Positions 50,170 through 58,467 are shown, numbered from the stretch's first letter. The stretch is DNA of 64,000 bases from Hymenobacter sp. YIM 151500-1 (GCF_025979885.1 NZ_CP110139.1:310001-374000), one strand, 5' to 3'. The notes: generated by a model from the sequence alone, not told the origin. A program made the numbers and translations.

Positions 50170-51366
50170 GTGCTAAAACAGCAGCAAGTGGCTCATATAA
50201 CTGGCTGGTCTTGGCTTGTGGCCACGACCCGAACCGCCGTGGTACTCTCCGTAGGACTGGGTGCGTGCCAGCAGCAACATTCTGGCGCAAAAGCGTCGAA
50301 GACGACGGATGCCGCGGGCAAGGACAGCACGGCGGCAACTTCCTGCCACCAGGGCCTGCCCAACCGGTTGGCTGGTTCGGCCGCCGCGCCAGCCCAGCCG
50401 GTCAGCGCGGGTAAGGCTTCCACCGAGGGTATGGTGCGGATTCCGGGGGGCACGTTCAGCATGGGCGCCGACAACGACCAGGCCCGCCCCGACGAGAAGC
50501 CCAAGCACCGCGTCACGGTAGCGGGTTTCTGGATGGATGCCCACGAAGTCACCAACGCCCAGTTCCGGCAGTTTGTGCAGGCCACCAGCTACCGCACCAC
50601 CGCCGAGCGGAAGCCCGACTGGGAGGAAATGAAAAAGCAGCTGCCCGCCGGTACGCCCCGCCCGCCCGACAGCGTGCTGGTGGCCAGCTCCCTGGTGTTC
50701 ACGGCGCCCAGCCGCCCAGTGCCCCTGGACAACGCCGGGCAGTGGTGGCGCTGGGTGGCCGGCGCCGACTGGCAGCACCCCGACGGCCCCGGCAGCAGCC
50801 TAGCGGGCAAGGATACCTGGCCGGTGGTGCACATCAGCTGGGACGACGCCCAGGCCTACGCCCGCTGGGCCGGCAAGCGCCTGCCCACTGAGGCCGAGTG
50901 GGAGTGGGCCGCCCGCGGCGGACAGCAAAACGCCGTGTACCCCTGGGGCAACGAGCCCGTGGACGCCGGCCAGCCCAAGGCCAACTCCTGGCAGGGCGAG
51001 TTCCCAAACCGCAATACCCAGCGCGACGGTTTCTACGGGGCGGCGCCGGTCAAAACCTTTGCCCCCAACGGCTACGGCCTCTACGACATGGCCGGCAACG
51101 TGTGGGAATGGTGCGCCGACTGGTACCGCCCCACTTACTACCAGACCATCAACCGGCCCGAAGGCGTGCAGAACCCCCAGGGCCCCAGCAGCAGCTACGA
51201 CCCCGACGAGCCCACCGTGCCCAAGCGGGTGCAGCGCGGCGGGTCCTTCCTCTGCCACGACTCCTACTGCAGCAGCTACCGCGTAGCCGCCCGCATGAAA
51301 GCCAGCCCCGACACGGGCTTGTCCCACGCCGGATTTCGCTGCGTCAGGGACCTGGCGGCGCAGTAA
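50170..51366 (+). CDS. Formylglycine-generating enzyme (SUMF1/FGE), lipoprotein-type
   Basis: The FGE domain starts with MVRIPGGTFSMGAD and contains EVTNAQFRQFVQAT, WPVVHISWDDAQAYARWAGKRLPTEAEWEWAARGG and YDMAGNVWEWCADWY. The catalytic Cys pair lies in RGGSFLCHDSYCSSYRVAAR, equivalent to Cys336/Cys341 of human FGE. It would oxidise the sulfatase Cys to formylglycine. A preceding signal segment with lipobox L-G-A-C suggests a lipid anchor in the periplasm. The start is uncertain: GTG 50170, GTG 50188 or further upstream; no ATG fits. Its place next to a C-x-P-S-R sulfatase is functionally apt. Confidence 0.92.
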   Translation: MLKQQQVAHITGWSWLVATTRTAVVLSVGLGACQQQHSGAKASKTTDAAGKDSTAATSCHQGLPNRLAGSAAAPAQPVSAGKASTEGMVRIPGGTFSMGADNDQARPDEKPKHRVTVAGFWMDAHEVTNAQFRQFVQATSYRTTAERKPDWEEMKKQLPAGTPRPPDSVLVASSLVFTAPSRPVPLDNAGQWWRWVAGADWQHPDGPGSSLAGKDTWPVVHISWDDAQAYARWAGKRLPTEAEWEWAARGGQQNAVYPWGNEPVDAGQPKANSWQGEFPNRNTQRDGFYGAAPVKTFAPNGYGLYDMAGNVWEWCADWYRPTYYQTINRPEGVQNPQGPSSSYDPDEPTVPKRVQRGGSFLCHDSYCSSYRVAARMKASPDTGLSHAGFRCVRDLAAQ

Positions 51367-51410
51367 GGCAGCGAGGCTGCTCAGGAATAAAGCTGTTTAG
51401 GAAGTCGACA

Positions 51411-51534
51411 GAACGTCATGCTCTATCTGACGTCCGCTTGTCGAAGCATCTCTCCCGCTGGCTAACTGATTAGCAGTGCAACGAAGCGGGGAGATGCTTC
51501 GACTGCGGCTGCGCCTCCGCTCAGCATGACGGTC
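51411..51534. repeat. Family A modular hairpin repeat, copy A5 (hybrid arms)
   Basis: The core is CGAAGCATCTCTCCCGCTGG...GGGGAGATGCTTCG. The left outer arm is the CTATCTGACGTCCGCTTG type, while the right arm is the CTGCGGCTGCGCCTCCGC type with TCAGCATGACGGTC. The two outer arms therefore do not pair fully. It lies between convergent FGE and GH13 genes. Confidence 0.9.
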
Positions 51535-51606
51535 ATCTTCCTGCTTAAAGGACGACGCGTCTCTTGCTTTTGCTCTAGTTTCAACAGCCTAGTGCCTGAA
51601 GTAGGG

Positions 51607-53427
51607 CTAGGCTGGCTCCTGCGACAAAATTAGCACTGAATACGGCCCCAGCCCAAAGGTGCCGTGGAAGGGCTGGTCGTCGTAGATGCCTTCCTCGGCC
51701 TCGGTGTCCACGCTTTCGTAGTTGCCGAACTCCTGGTCGTAGCCTTCCCAGTCGGAGTTGAAGCGCACCCGCCACTGGCCACCGCGGGGCAGCCCGATGG
51801 TGTAGGCCGCGTGGGCTCGGTCGGCGAAGTTGCAGAGCACCACGGTGGTGTCGCCGGGGCCGCCCTGGTCGCGGCGGATAAAGGCCAGAATTTTGTCGTC
51901 GTCGTTGAGGTGGTGCACCTCGGTGTACTGGCCCAGCAGGCCGCGGGTAGTGCCGGCCACGTTGCGCCGCAGCCGGATCAGGTCGCGGTACAGGGCCACC
52001 AGGCCGGCGTGCTGGCGGGCCCGTTTCCAGCGCAGGGGCTGGTCGTCGGAGAAGTAGCCGTCCTGCAGAAACTCCTGGCCCTGAAACAGCATCGGGATGC
52101 CGGGCGCCGTGAATACCAGGGCGGCGCCTAGGGTGGCGCGTTTCTTCGGAAACCAGGTGTGGGCCTCGCCGGGCATGATTTCCTCGGGCACCCGGCGTTT
52201 GCCGTTGGCCACTTCGTCGTGGCTTTCGGTGTAGATGACGCGGTGGAAGGCGTCGTAGTTGTAGCGGTAGGCCAGGGTACCGGCTACGGCGGGCAGGTTG
52301 CGGTGGGCATCGTCGGGGGTTATCAGGGCCTCGCGCACAATGCCCACGAAGGCCGCGTCCCACTGCGTCGAGAAGCCCTGCCCGCCCTCCTCAAAAGTTT
52401 TGGTGATGTACTCATTGCCCTGCAAGTCCTCGGCAATCATGATTTTCCAGGGCATGCGGGCCTGCACTTCCTCGTTGATCCAGCGCATCAGGCTCCAGCC
52501 CTCGGGCAAGTCGTGCTCGGGGTCGTTGGAGCCGTGCACGTTGCGGATGTGGGAGATGGAGTCGCAGCGCAGCCCATCCACGCGGTAGTCTTCCAGCCAC
52601 ATCAAGGCATTGTCGCGGATGTAGCGGCGCACCTCTTCGCGGCCATAGTCGGGGCGGTTGTGGCCCCAGGGCGTTTCGGCCCGCCAGTCATTGTAGAAGT
52701 AGATGCCGCCCCGGTCAGGCTGCTGCTGCCAGCCGTCGAAGTGCCACAAATCCAGGTCGCCGGGCCCGAAGTGGTTGTACACCACGTCCAGAATGACGGC
52801 AATGCCGCGGCGGTGGGCCTGCTTGATAAACTCCTTGAAGGCCAGGGGCCCGCCGTAGTCGGTTTCGATGGCGAAGGGATGGGCCGGATTGTAGCCCCAG
52901 CTCAAAGAGCCCGGAAACTCAGTAGCCGGCATGATTTCGACGGCGTTGATGCCCAGCTGTTGCAAGTAATCCAGCTTGTCGATGGCCGTCAGAAACGTAC
53001 CGATTTTGCCCGGTTCGGGAGCGTGGAAGGTGCCCACGTGCAGCTCGTAGATAACCAGCTCGTTCCAGGCCGGCATCTGAAAAGCATCCTCGTCCCAGTC
53101 GAACGTCAGCATGGGCACCACCGAGTTGCCGGCCGAGTGGGTGACTTCGCGGGCGTAGGGGTCGTTGCGGAGCAGCTCGCCGGCGGGCGTGGTCAAGTGA
53201 AACTTATACTCGGTGCCGGGGCCCAGGTCCTCAAAGTCGGCGGCCCAGTAGCCGTTGGCTTCGGGCAGAAGCGGGTGAGTGGCGGGGTCAAAGTCGTTGA
53301 ACGGGCCCACCAGCGCAACGGCCGTGGCGTGGGGCGCCCACACCCGGAACGTGGTGCCGTGCTCGTGGGGCAGGGCCCCCAGACCGGCTTGCAGGGCCGG
53401 GGTGGTGGATAAGTCAGTTTCGGGCAT
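51607..53427 (-). CDS. GH13 alpha-glucan branching-type enzyme with CBM48
   Basis: The 606-residue protein has an N-terminal CBM48-like domain (TTFRVWAPHATAVALVGPFN...). A GH13 barrel follows: VILDVVYNHFGP (region I), DGLRCDSISHIRN (nucleophile Asp), IMIAEDLQG (acid Glu) and YTESHDE (transition-state Asp). A C-terminal all-beta domain completes it. WGYNPAHPFAIETDYGG is typical of branching enzymes and maltooligosyltrehalose trehalohydrolases. With a glycogen synthase in the same window, a branching role is favoured. ATG 53427 is preferred to TTG 53439. Confidence 0.85.
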   Translation of the reverse strand: MPETDLSTTPALQAGLGALPHEHGTTFRVWAPHATAVALVGPFNDFDPATHPLLPEANGYWAADFEDLGPGTEYKFHLTTPAGELLRNDPYAREVTHSAGNSVVPMLTFDWDEDAFQMPAWNELVIYELHVGTFHAPEPGKIGTFLTAIDKLDYLQQLGINAVEIMPATEFPGSLSWGYNPAHPFAIETDYGGPLAFKEFIKQAHRRGIAVILDVVYNHFGPGDLDLWHFDGWQQQPDRGGIYFYNDWRAETPWGHNRPDYGREEVRRYIRDNALMWLEDYRVDGLRCDSISHIRNVHGSNDPEHDLPEGWSLMRWINEEVQARMPWKIMIAEDLQGNEYITKTFEEGGQGFSTQWDAAFVGIVREALITPDDAHRNLPAVAGTLAYRYNYDAFHRVIYTESHDEVANGKRRVPEEIMPGEAHTWFPKKRATLGAALVFTAPGIPMLFQGQEFLQDGYFSDDQPLRWKRARQHAGLVALYRDLIRLRRNVAGTTRGLLGQYTEVHHLNDDDKILAFIRRDQGGPGDTTVVLCNFADRAHAAYTIGLPRGGQWRVRFNSDWEGYDQEFGNYESVDTEAEEGIYDDQPFHGTFGLGPYSVLILSQEPA

Positions 53428-53664
53428 TCGGTTGTGCAAGGAAAGGAGGGCAAAAGGTCAACAGTAGCTGCTTCTACTGCTGACCTACCGCTCAGGTTAT
53501 GGGTCTGAGCAGTAACGCATTGTGATTCAGAGATTTGTCGTGCGATACAGCAGTCTTATCACCGGCCAGCAGAACTTCTCCGGCGCCGAAACGGCTTGTT
53601 TGCTCATCAAAAACCCTGGGGCGATAGGACAAAAAGCTGCTACACAATTCCTTAGCTTACAGCC

Positions 53665-53973
53665 ATGATAGTAGAATACATCCGCTACAGCATTGCGCCC
53701 GACCAGCAACCGGCCTTCCTGCAAGCCATGCAGCAAGCCTGCGCCATTTTACAGACCTACCCGGCGTGCCTGCGCTACGAGGTGACGCACTGCCACGAAA
53801 CACCGGATAACTTCATCTGGCGCATTGAGTGGACTTCGCTGGACGACCACCTGAACGGCTTTCGCACAAGCGCCGAGTTTCAGGCCTTCGTGCGGCATGT
53901 TGGGCCGTTTTTTACCAGCATTCAGGAAATGAACCACTACAACTCCGTAGGCATTGCCGGCGCTAGGAGCTGA
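53665..53973 (+). CDS. Antibiotic biosynthesis monooxygenase (ABM)-like small protein
   Basis: The 102-residue protein has the ferredoxin-like ABM fold: MIVEYIRYSIAPDQQPAFLQAM, CLRYEVTHCHETPDNFIWRIEWTSLDDHLNGF with the W-x-S-x-x-x-x-x-H element, and FRTSAEFQAFVRHVGPFF. Such proteins are quinol monooxygenases or cofactor-free oxygenases, often with unknown substrates. The 237 bp before it show no recognisable element. It is followed by a gene remnant. Confidence 0.87.
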   Translation: MIVEYIRYSIAPDQQPAFLQAMQQACAILQTYPACLRYEVTHCHETPDNFIWRIEWTSLDDHLNGFRTSAEFQAFVRHVGPFFTSIQEMNHYNSVGIAGARS

Positions 53974-54009
53974 CGAAACGCCTGGTTTGCTTGTGGTCTT
54001 TTCGGGTAT

Positions 54010-54147
54010 ATGACCATTGGCGGCATAGGAACCGGCAGCGTGGGCAAGACCCTGGCCCGGCGCTACGCGGCTGCCGGCTGGCCCCCGACGTCTCGGGCAA
54101 CTTTCAAGAGCGGATACGGGTTTTTACTGACCTTTGTCCGCTCTTAG
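54010..54147 (+). pseudogene. Remnant of a Rossmann-fold NAD(P)-binding gene (F420-reductase-like N-terminus)
   Basis: ATG 54010 opens MTIGGIGTGSVGKTLARRYAAAGW, the beta1-loop-alpha1 of NADP-binding proteins such as F420-dependent NADP reductases (G-x-G-x-x-G). After Trp24 the similarity stops. The frame runs only to TAG 54145-54147 (45 codons) and the expected 180 or more residues are absent. The fragment abuts the next gene, which suggests a deletion. Confidence 0.55.
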
Positions 54148-54156
54148 TATTTCACA

Positions 54157-54558
54157 ATGCCCCGCACCAAACCCGTCATCTACGGCCTGTATGGCTGGAT
54201 GCCCGAATACGGCTACCGTTATATTCACCCCGCCAACCGCCGCACCTTCGAGTGGCTGGAGCCGGTGGGCAAGCTGTTCGAGAAAATCGACGAAAACGAC
54301 GACTGGATTGTGCTGCGCTACGATGAGCAGCAGTTTTTGGTGAGCCCCGAGCTGTTCAAGGAGCTGTACGTGAAGCCCCCGTTCAGCTTCGGCGACCTGG
54401 TAGTGGAGGCTCGCCCCGAGCCCGGCCGCCCACCCCACCGGGGCCTGATTTCGGACGTATTTCACCACGAAGCCACCGATACCTTCCGCTTTCAACTGGT
54501 AGAGAAAAAGCGCAAAGTGAAGCGCGTGTTTGAAGCCAACGAACTGCGGCCGGGGTGA
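54157..54558 (+). CDS. Conserved protein of unknown function (133 aa)
   Basis: The soluble protein starts VIYGLYGWMPEYGYRYIHPANRRTF and continues with GKLFEKIDENDDWIVLRYDEQQFLVSPELFKEL. A basic SH3-like end follows (LISDVFHHEATDTFRFQLVEKKRKVKRVFEANELRPG). The pattern of strands near the C-terminus suggests a small SH3-like barrel. The family is not recognised with certainty. It begins 10 bp after the stop of the Rossmann remnant. Confidence 0.7.
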   Translation: MPRTKPVIYGLYGWMPEYGYRYIHPANRRTFEWLEPVGKLFEKIDENDDWIVLRYDEQQFLVSPELFKELYVKPPFSFGDLVVEARPEPGRPPHRGLISDVFHHEATDTFRFQLVEKKRKVKRVFEANELRPG

Positions 54559-54573
54559 GCGGTGAAATAGTAA

Positions 54574-54753
54574 GACGAGCAGCCCTAGCGGGACAGTATA
54601 TCAGTCGAAAAAGCGACACCTCTTGGGTGCATCAAGCCCCAGCAGGGCGACACCTACCGTCTGCGGACGATGGGTGCCGCCCCGCTGGGGCTTGGTCGTT
54701 TCTACTGATTCCTAGCTTGCTACCGATATGCCGCCCCGCTGGAGCTGCTCGTC
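54574..54753. repeat. Family B nested inverted repeat, copy B3
   Basis: Outer arms GACGAGCAGCCCTAGCGG... (from 54574) and the inverse (54721-54753) enclose an inner hairpin (54634-54693) with AAGCCCCAGCAGGGCGACAC. This copy is more diverged than B1 and B2, with several mismatches in both stems. It lies between two co-oriented genes. Confidence 0.85.
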
Positions 54754-54803
54754 TCACCATTCTGGAACCGGGGAATCGTATCTTCGGGTTGAGAGGGCTA
54801 TCC

Positions 54804-55049
54804 ATGAAATACGCGGAGTTTAAGCAACTGCACATGTACCGCCAGGCCGAGCATCTGCGTCGGCAGGGGCACTTGCTGGCCGAACGCCGCCAGGACAGTT
54901 TCCGCCTGCGCCTGTTTGCGCTGGGCGACTTCTACGCCGAAGAATGGTGCCAGTGGGGCGAGGACCAGATCCTCTTTATCCACCTCTTCCAGCACCCCGG
55001 CGGCCTGCACGACTACCTCGACGCCATCCGGCTGCCGGAGGAGCTGTAG
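54804..55049 (+). CDS. Small conserved protein of unknown function (81 aa)
   Basis: ATG 54804 starts MKYAEFKQLHMYRQAEHLRRQG, followed by GHLLAERRQDSFRLRLFALGDFYAEEW and ILFIHLFQHPGGLHDYLDAIRLPEEL. The pattern of charged helix plus aromatic strands looks like a genuine small folded protein. No family assignment is possible. It is preceded by repeat B3 and followed by the RND remnant on the opposite strand. Confidence 0.6.
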   Translation: MKYAEFKQLHMYRQAEHLRRQGHLLAERRQDSFRLRLFALGDFYAEEWCQWGEDQILFIHLFQHPGGLHDYLDAIRLPEEL

Positions 55050-55176
55050 GTGCGTGGCACGCAACCAGGCCGTGTGTCCAGGAAATAAGAACTAAACAGC
55101 CTAGGATGGGAGCTTACGCAGAAGACAAACAATATCCTCAGAAGTAAACCTTCCTGGCCTTTCGTAGCTCCTGTTG

Positions 55177-55758
55177 CTAGTGCGGTTGCTCGGCAACTTC
55201 CGGGCGAGAGGGCGGCTCAGAATCGAAGCGGGCCAGCAGCAGCGGAAACACGAACAGCTCGGCATAAAATGCTGCCGCAATGGCCGTGGCCGTAAGCACC
55301 CCGAACAAGACTACCGTTTTTAAGCTAGCCAGGGTCAGGACCAGATAGCCGGCACACAGCACGGCGCTGGACAGCACAATGGTGGGGCCCACGTGGGCCA
55401 CGGTAGTCCGGTGGGCGGTGGCCGGGGCGTGGCCGCGGCGGCGCAGCTAGCGGTAGTGGTGCACAAAATGCACGGTGTCGTCGGTGCAGAGGCTGAGCAC
55501 GATGGCGGCAATACTGACCGTAGCCGTGTCCAGGGCAATGCCCGCCCAGCCCATCAGGCCCAGCAGCAACAGTACGGGCAGCAGGTTCGGAACCAGCGTG
55601 AGCAGGGCCAGGCGCAAGCTGCCCACAAACACCCACACCAGGCCGAAAATCAGCACTGCCACCCAGGCTAACATCAGACTTTTCAGAGCGGTAAGGCGGT
55701 TCCTGCTGCCGAAAACACTAACCCTCTGAATCCGTGAAAGAGGCTCTACGGAAGCCCA
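55177..55758 (-). pseudogene. C-terminal remnant of an RND/MMPL-type transporter with an in-frame stop
   Basis: On the minus strand one continuous frame reads SLMLAWVAVLIFGLVWVFVG, ALLTLVPNLLPVLLLLGLMG and SIAAIVLSLCTDDTVHFVHHYR. It then hits TAG (55447-55449) and goes on LRRRGHAPATAHRTTVAHVG, GPTIVLSSAVLCAGYLVLTL to EPPSRPEVAEQPH. This is the last four to five helices of an RND/MMPL permease with D-D-x-V-H-F. Everything N-terminal (at least 500 residues) is missing, and an upstream stop limits the frame at 55759. The gene is therefore both truncated and interrupted. Confidence 0.8.
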
Positions 55759-55802
55759 TTACCTACCCATGCGTGCGCCAAACGCGGAGCTCACAACTGG
55801 TG

Positions 55803-55852
55803 GCGCCTCCGGGTGTAAACCAACGGTACTGTTGGTTTACACCCGGAGGCGC
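55803..55852. terminator. 22-bp stem hairpin downstream of the zinc-ribbon gene
   Basis: GCGCCTCCGGGTGTAAACCAAC (55803-55824) is perfectly inverted at 55831-55852 with a 6-nt loop. It lies 40 bp past the stop of the zinc-ribbon gene and just upstream of the RND remnant. It is a likely terminator, but the long stem also resembles the other intergenic palindromes. Confidence 0.7.
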
Positions 55853-55892
55853 TGGTCAAGCCGGGAAATAACAGAAAGAACCCTATGCGAAC

Positions 55893-56495
55893 CTACGGCC
55901 GCTCCACGTCCACGATTTCGTCTTTCTCCAGCATAATCCGCAGGTCGTAGCGGGTTAGCTCCACGGGCTCGGGGGCGAAGTTTTCGGGCTTGTTCAGCTC
56001 GTCGACCTTGGTCAGCTTGTCGATTTCGTAGGTATTGGCCAGCAGCTTCACGCTGTTGCCGGTTACCTCCTGCACTTTCAGTAGGGAGTAGTGGCCGTTT
56101 TCGGTGCGAATGTGGTACAGGTCGCCCTTGTGGGGCGTCGAGATAAACGACTGATTGTCGCGCTGGTCGTTGCTGCTGGCAATCAGGCCCCAGCCGATGG
56201 CCGCGGCCAGCAGCAAGAGCCCCACAAAGTGCCACCACGGCGCCCGGGTCCGCTGCTTCACTTCTTGGAAGCTCTGCTTTAGCTCCGGCGTCATTTCCTT
56301 GCTCGGCAGCACCTGCCGGCAGTGCCCGCACTCCGAGGCTCCGGTTTTGCCCAGCGGAAACAGCGGCACCCAGTACACGTGGGCATAGCGTCCAAACACG
56401 CTTACGCGCAGGGCATCGGGGGTGGCGCAGGTAGGGCAGCTGCCCGCAACAGGTTCGGTGAGCAGGTGGGAAGTGCGGTAGCCGTAGATGATCAT
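55893..56495 (-). CDS. Zinc-ribbon membrane protein of unknown function
   Basis: The 200-residue protein has two Cys pairs, SCPTCATPDAL and SECGHCRQVLP, separated by VYWVPLFPLGKTG, the layout of a zinc-ribbon domain with the F-P-L-G-K element. One transmembrane helix (WWHFVGLLLLAAAIGWGLI) precedes a C-terminal beta domain (GDLYHIRTENGHYSLLKVQEV...). ATG 56495 is preferred to TTG 56501. The function is unknown. Confidence 0.75.
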   Translation of the reverse strand: MIIYGYRTSHLLTEPVAGSCPTCATPDALRVSVFGRYAHVYWVPLFPLGKTGASECGHCRQVLPSKEMTPELKQSFQEVKQRTRAPWWHFVGLLLLAAAIGWGLIASSNDQRDNQSFISTPHKGDLYHIRTENGHYSLLKVQEVTGNSVKLLANTYEIDKLTKVDELNKPENFAPEPVELTRYDLRIMLEKDEIVDVERP

Positions 56496-56579
56496 AGACA
56501 AGCAAGAGCCGGATAAAGCCTGGGCCGGCTGCTGCTCAATACTCGCAAAAAGTCAGCAAATATCCAGCGCCCCGGATGC

Positions 56580-56942
56580 CTAGGCGGCGCGGCCTACCTT
56601 CTTCTCCAGGGCCTGTAGGCTGGCCTCAATCCGGTCGGCAAAGCTGTCAATCTGCGACAGGCCGGTGCGGGCCTCTTCGATGCGGCCGCGCTGGTACTGC
56701 TGCACCAGGGAGGCCCCGGTGGTCAGCATCTGCTGCACCAGCTGCTCCAGCTGCGGCACCTCGGGGTGGGCCCCGTACTTCGGTTTCACAATGGCTTGCA
56801 GCCACTGGCCCAGCGGATTGTCGCGCACGGAAAACAAGGTTGGGTCGGCTTCGCGCACGCCGTACAGTACGGAGCGCAGCCGCGACTTAAACAGCACTTG
56901 TTTGATCCTGGCTTGCTGAAAATCCAGCGGGGTTAATTCCAT
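56580..56942 (-). CDS. CZB-like helical domain protein lacking the zinc ligands
   Basis: The 120-residue all-helical protein reads LDFQQARIKQVLFKSRLRSVLYG, then DNPLGQWLQAIVKPKYGAHPEV and LEQLVQQMLTTGASLVQQYQRG. The spacing follows chemoreceptor zinc-binding (CZB) domains: helix with W-K-x-R-L-R, C-x-L-G-x-W, P-E-V. The Cys is Asn here and the ligand His residues are absent, so it may be a metal-free relative. It precedes the end of a PAS protein encoded 57 bp upstream on the same strand. CZB domains usually sit in signalling proteins, so a link is plausible. Confidence 0.6.
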   Translation of the reverse strand: MELTPLDFQQARIKQVLFKSRLRSVLYGVREADPTLFSVRDNPLGQWLQAIVKPKYGAHPEVPQLEQLVQQMLTTGASLVQQYQRGRIEEARTGLSQIDSFADRIEASLQALEKKVGRAA

Positions 56943-56998
56943 AGCAGGCGGCCGAGGCCAGCGTCAAAAGCGAAACATAAACCAACAACCACAGCTAG

Positions 56999-58330
56999 CT
57001 ACGGCAGGGTGGGCGCGGCGCCCGGCGCCGAGGAGTGGCCCAGCGCGGCCAAGGCCCGGCGAGCTTCTACAAGCTCAGTTACATCGTAGGAAAAGTGCGA
57101 AATGCCCACAATCTGCCCATTCTCACGCACCGGCAAGTACGTAACGTTGAAGAACCGCTCCGTGCCCTGGCCCGTCACGGGGTCAACAATCGTGAAGCCC
57201 ACCTCGCGCCCCACAAATGGCTCGCCAGTTTGGTACACATGGTCGAGGAGGGCAATGAAGCCTTGGCTTTCGGCTTCCGGAATTACCTCGGCAGCCGTGC
57301 GGCCCAGCAGCTCCCGGCCCGCAAACACCTGCTCGTACAGCGGGTTCACAAACTCGTGGCGGTGCTCGGGGCCGCGGCCGATGGAAATGACGGCCGGGGC
57401 CTGCATAAACAGGTTGTACAGGATTTCGCGCTGGCGCCGGGCTTCCTGGCTGGCCTCGTAGGCTTGGTCGGAAAGGGCAGCCTGCTGCTCGTTGGCTTCC
57501 AGCAGCTCCTGCACCATGGTTTTCTGGTCGTGGATGTCGGTGCCGCAGCCCACCCACATGGTCACCTGGCCGGCGGCGTCGAGGCGGGGCGTGTTGCGGG
57601 CCAGCACCCAGCGGTACTGCCCGTCGTGGCGGCGCAGGCGAAACTCCAGCTGGTACTCCTGGCCGCTGGCCACGCCCTGCTGCCAGGCCTGGAGCAGGTG
57701 GGCTTCGTCGTCGGGGTGCACCAGGCCGGGCGAGGACTGCCACTCGATGCCCTCCGCCGCCGACCGGCCCGTGAAATCTTCCCAGCGGCGGTTGTAGAAG
57801 TCGGGAGTGCCGTCGGCGCGGTTGGTCCACACCATGACGGGCAGCGTTTCCAGGATGAAGGTGTTACGCTGCTGCGCTTCGGCCAGCTCCTGGGCGATGC
57901 GGGCGGCTTCCCGTTCGGCCAGCACCTGGGCCGTTACGTTTTGGGTGCGCTGCAAGATAAACTCCAGCTGCCCGGTAGGGCTGAGCACGGGGTAGTGCGT
58001 GGCCTGCCAGTACAGCTCCTCCAGGCCGCCGCCCTGGTCGGCGGGGCGCTCCAGGTCGTAGCGAATCAGGGGCATGGTGTGGGCCTCCCGGTGGCGGCGC
58101 ACATGCTCATGCGACTCCCGAATGACGGCGGCCGAGGCTTCGTCGGTGGCGGGGTAGGCTTCAAAAAACGGCTTACCTACGGCTTCCTCCCGGCTTTTCA
58201 ACGACACGGCCACGTGGCTGTCGGTGTTGTCGACGATGGTGGCCGCCTCGTCCGGGGCAATCAGCAGGAAGTTCTCGGGCAACGACCGGAACAGTCGTTG
58301 ATAGTCAACGGGAAAAGCAGAATCAGGCAT
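56999..58330 (-). CDS. PAS domain protein without output domain
   Basis: The 443-residue protein starts at ATG 58330 with a PAS-like segment (residues 1-140, FRSLPENFLLIAPDEAATIV). A second PAS follows (about 160-280, NTFILETLPVMVWTNRADGT with PAC-like YRWVLARNTPRLD), then a short coiled coil. The third PAS is about 310-430 (APAVISIGRGPEHRHEFVNP...NVTYLPVRENGQIVGISHFS). No H-box, HATPase, GGDEF or receiver is present before the stop. It may act as a sensor adaptor for another protein; the CZB-like protein next door is a candidate partner. Confidence 0.85.
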   Translation of the reverse strand: MPDSAFPVDYQRLFRSLPENFLLIAPDEAATIVDNTDSHVAVSLKSREEAVGKPFFEAYPATDEASAAVIRESHEHVRRHREAHTMPLIRYDLERPADQGGGLEELYWQATHYPVLSPTGQLEFILQRTQNVTAQVLAEREAARIAQELAEAQQRNTFILETLPVMVWTNRADGTPDFYNRRWEDFTGRSAAEGIEWQSSPGLVHPDDEAHLLQAWQQGVASGQEYQLEFRLRRHDGQYRWVLARNTPRLDAAGQVTMWVGCGTDIHDQKTMVQELLEANEQQAALSDQAYEASQEARRQREILYNLFMQAPAVISIGRGPEHRHEFVNPLYEQVFAGRELLGRTAAEVIPEAESQGFIALLDHVYQTGEPFVGREVGFTIVDPVTGQGTERFFNVTYLPVRENGQIVGISHFSYDVTELVEARRALAALGHSSAPGAAPTLP

Positions 58331-58467
58331 ACAAAAAGCAGCAAGAAAGCCGCCGGCTGGTTGGCTCGGCTCCGCGCGGGCCTCAAAAACTGCACCAGAC
58401 CCTGATACTACCAAAGAGCAAGCGACAAAAAGTCGGGTCCGGTCGGCCCTTATTGGCCCGGCAAAGC

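Noticed and set aside
52159..53412. 417-codon open frame opposite the GH13 gene
   Set aside because: It is antisense to catalytic GH13 motifs, with no recognisable domain.
53527..53736. 69-codon minus-strand frame before the ABM gene
   Set aside because: It overlaps the start of the well supported ABM gene and has no family features.
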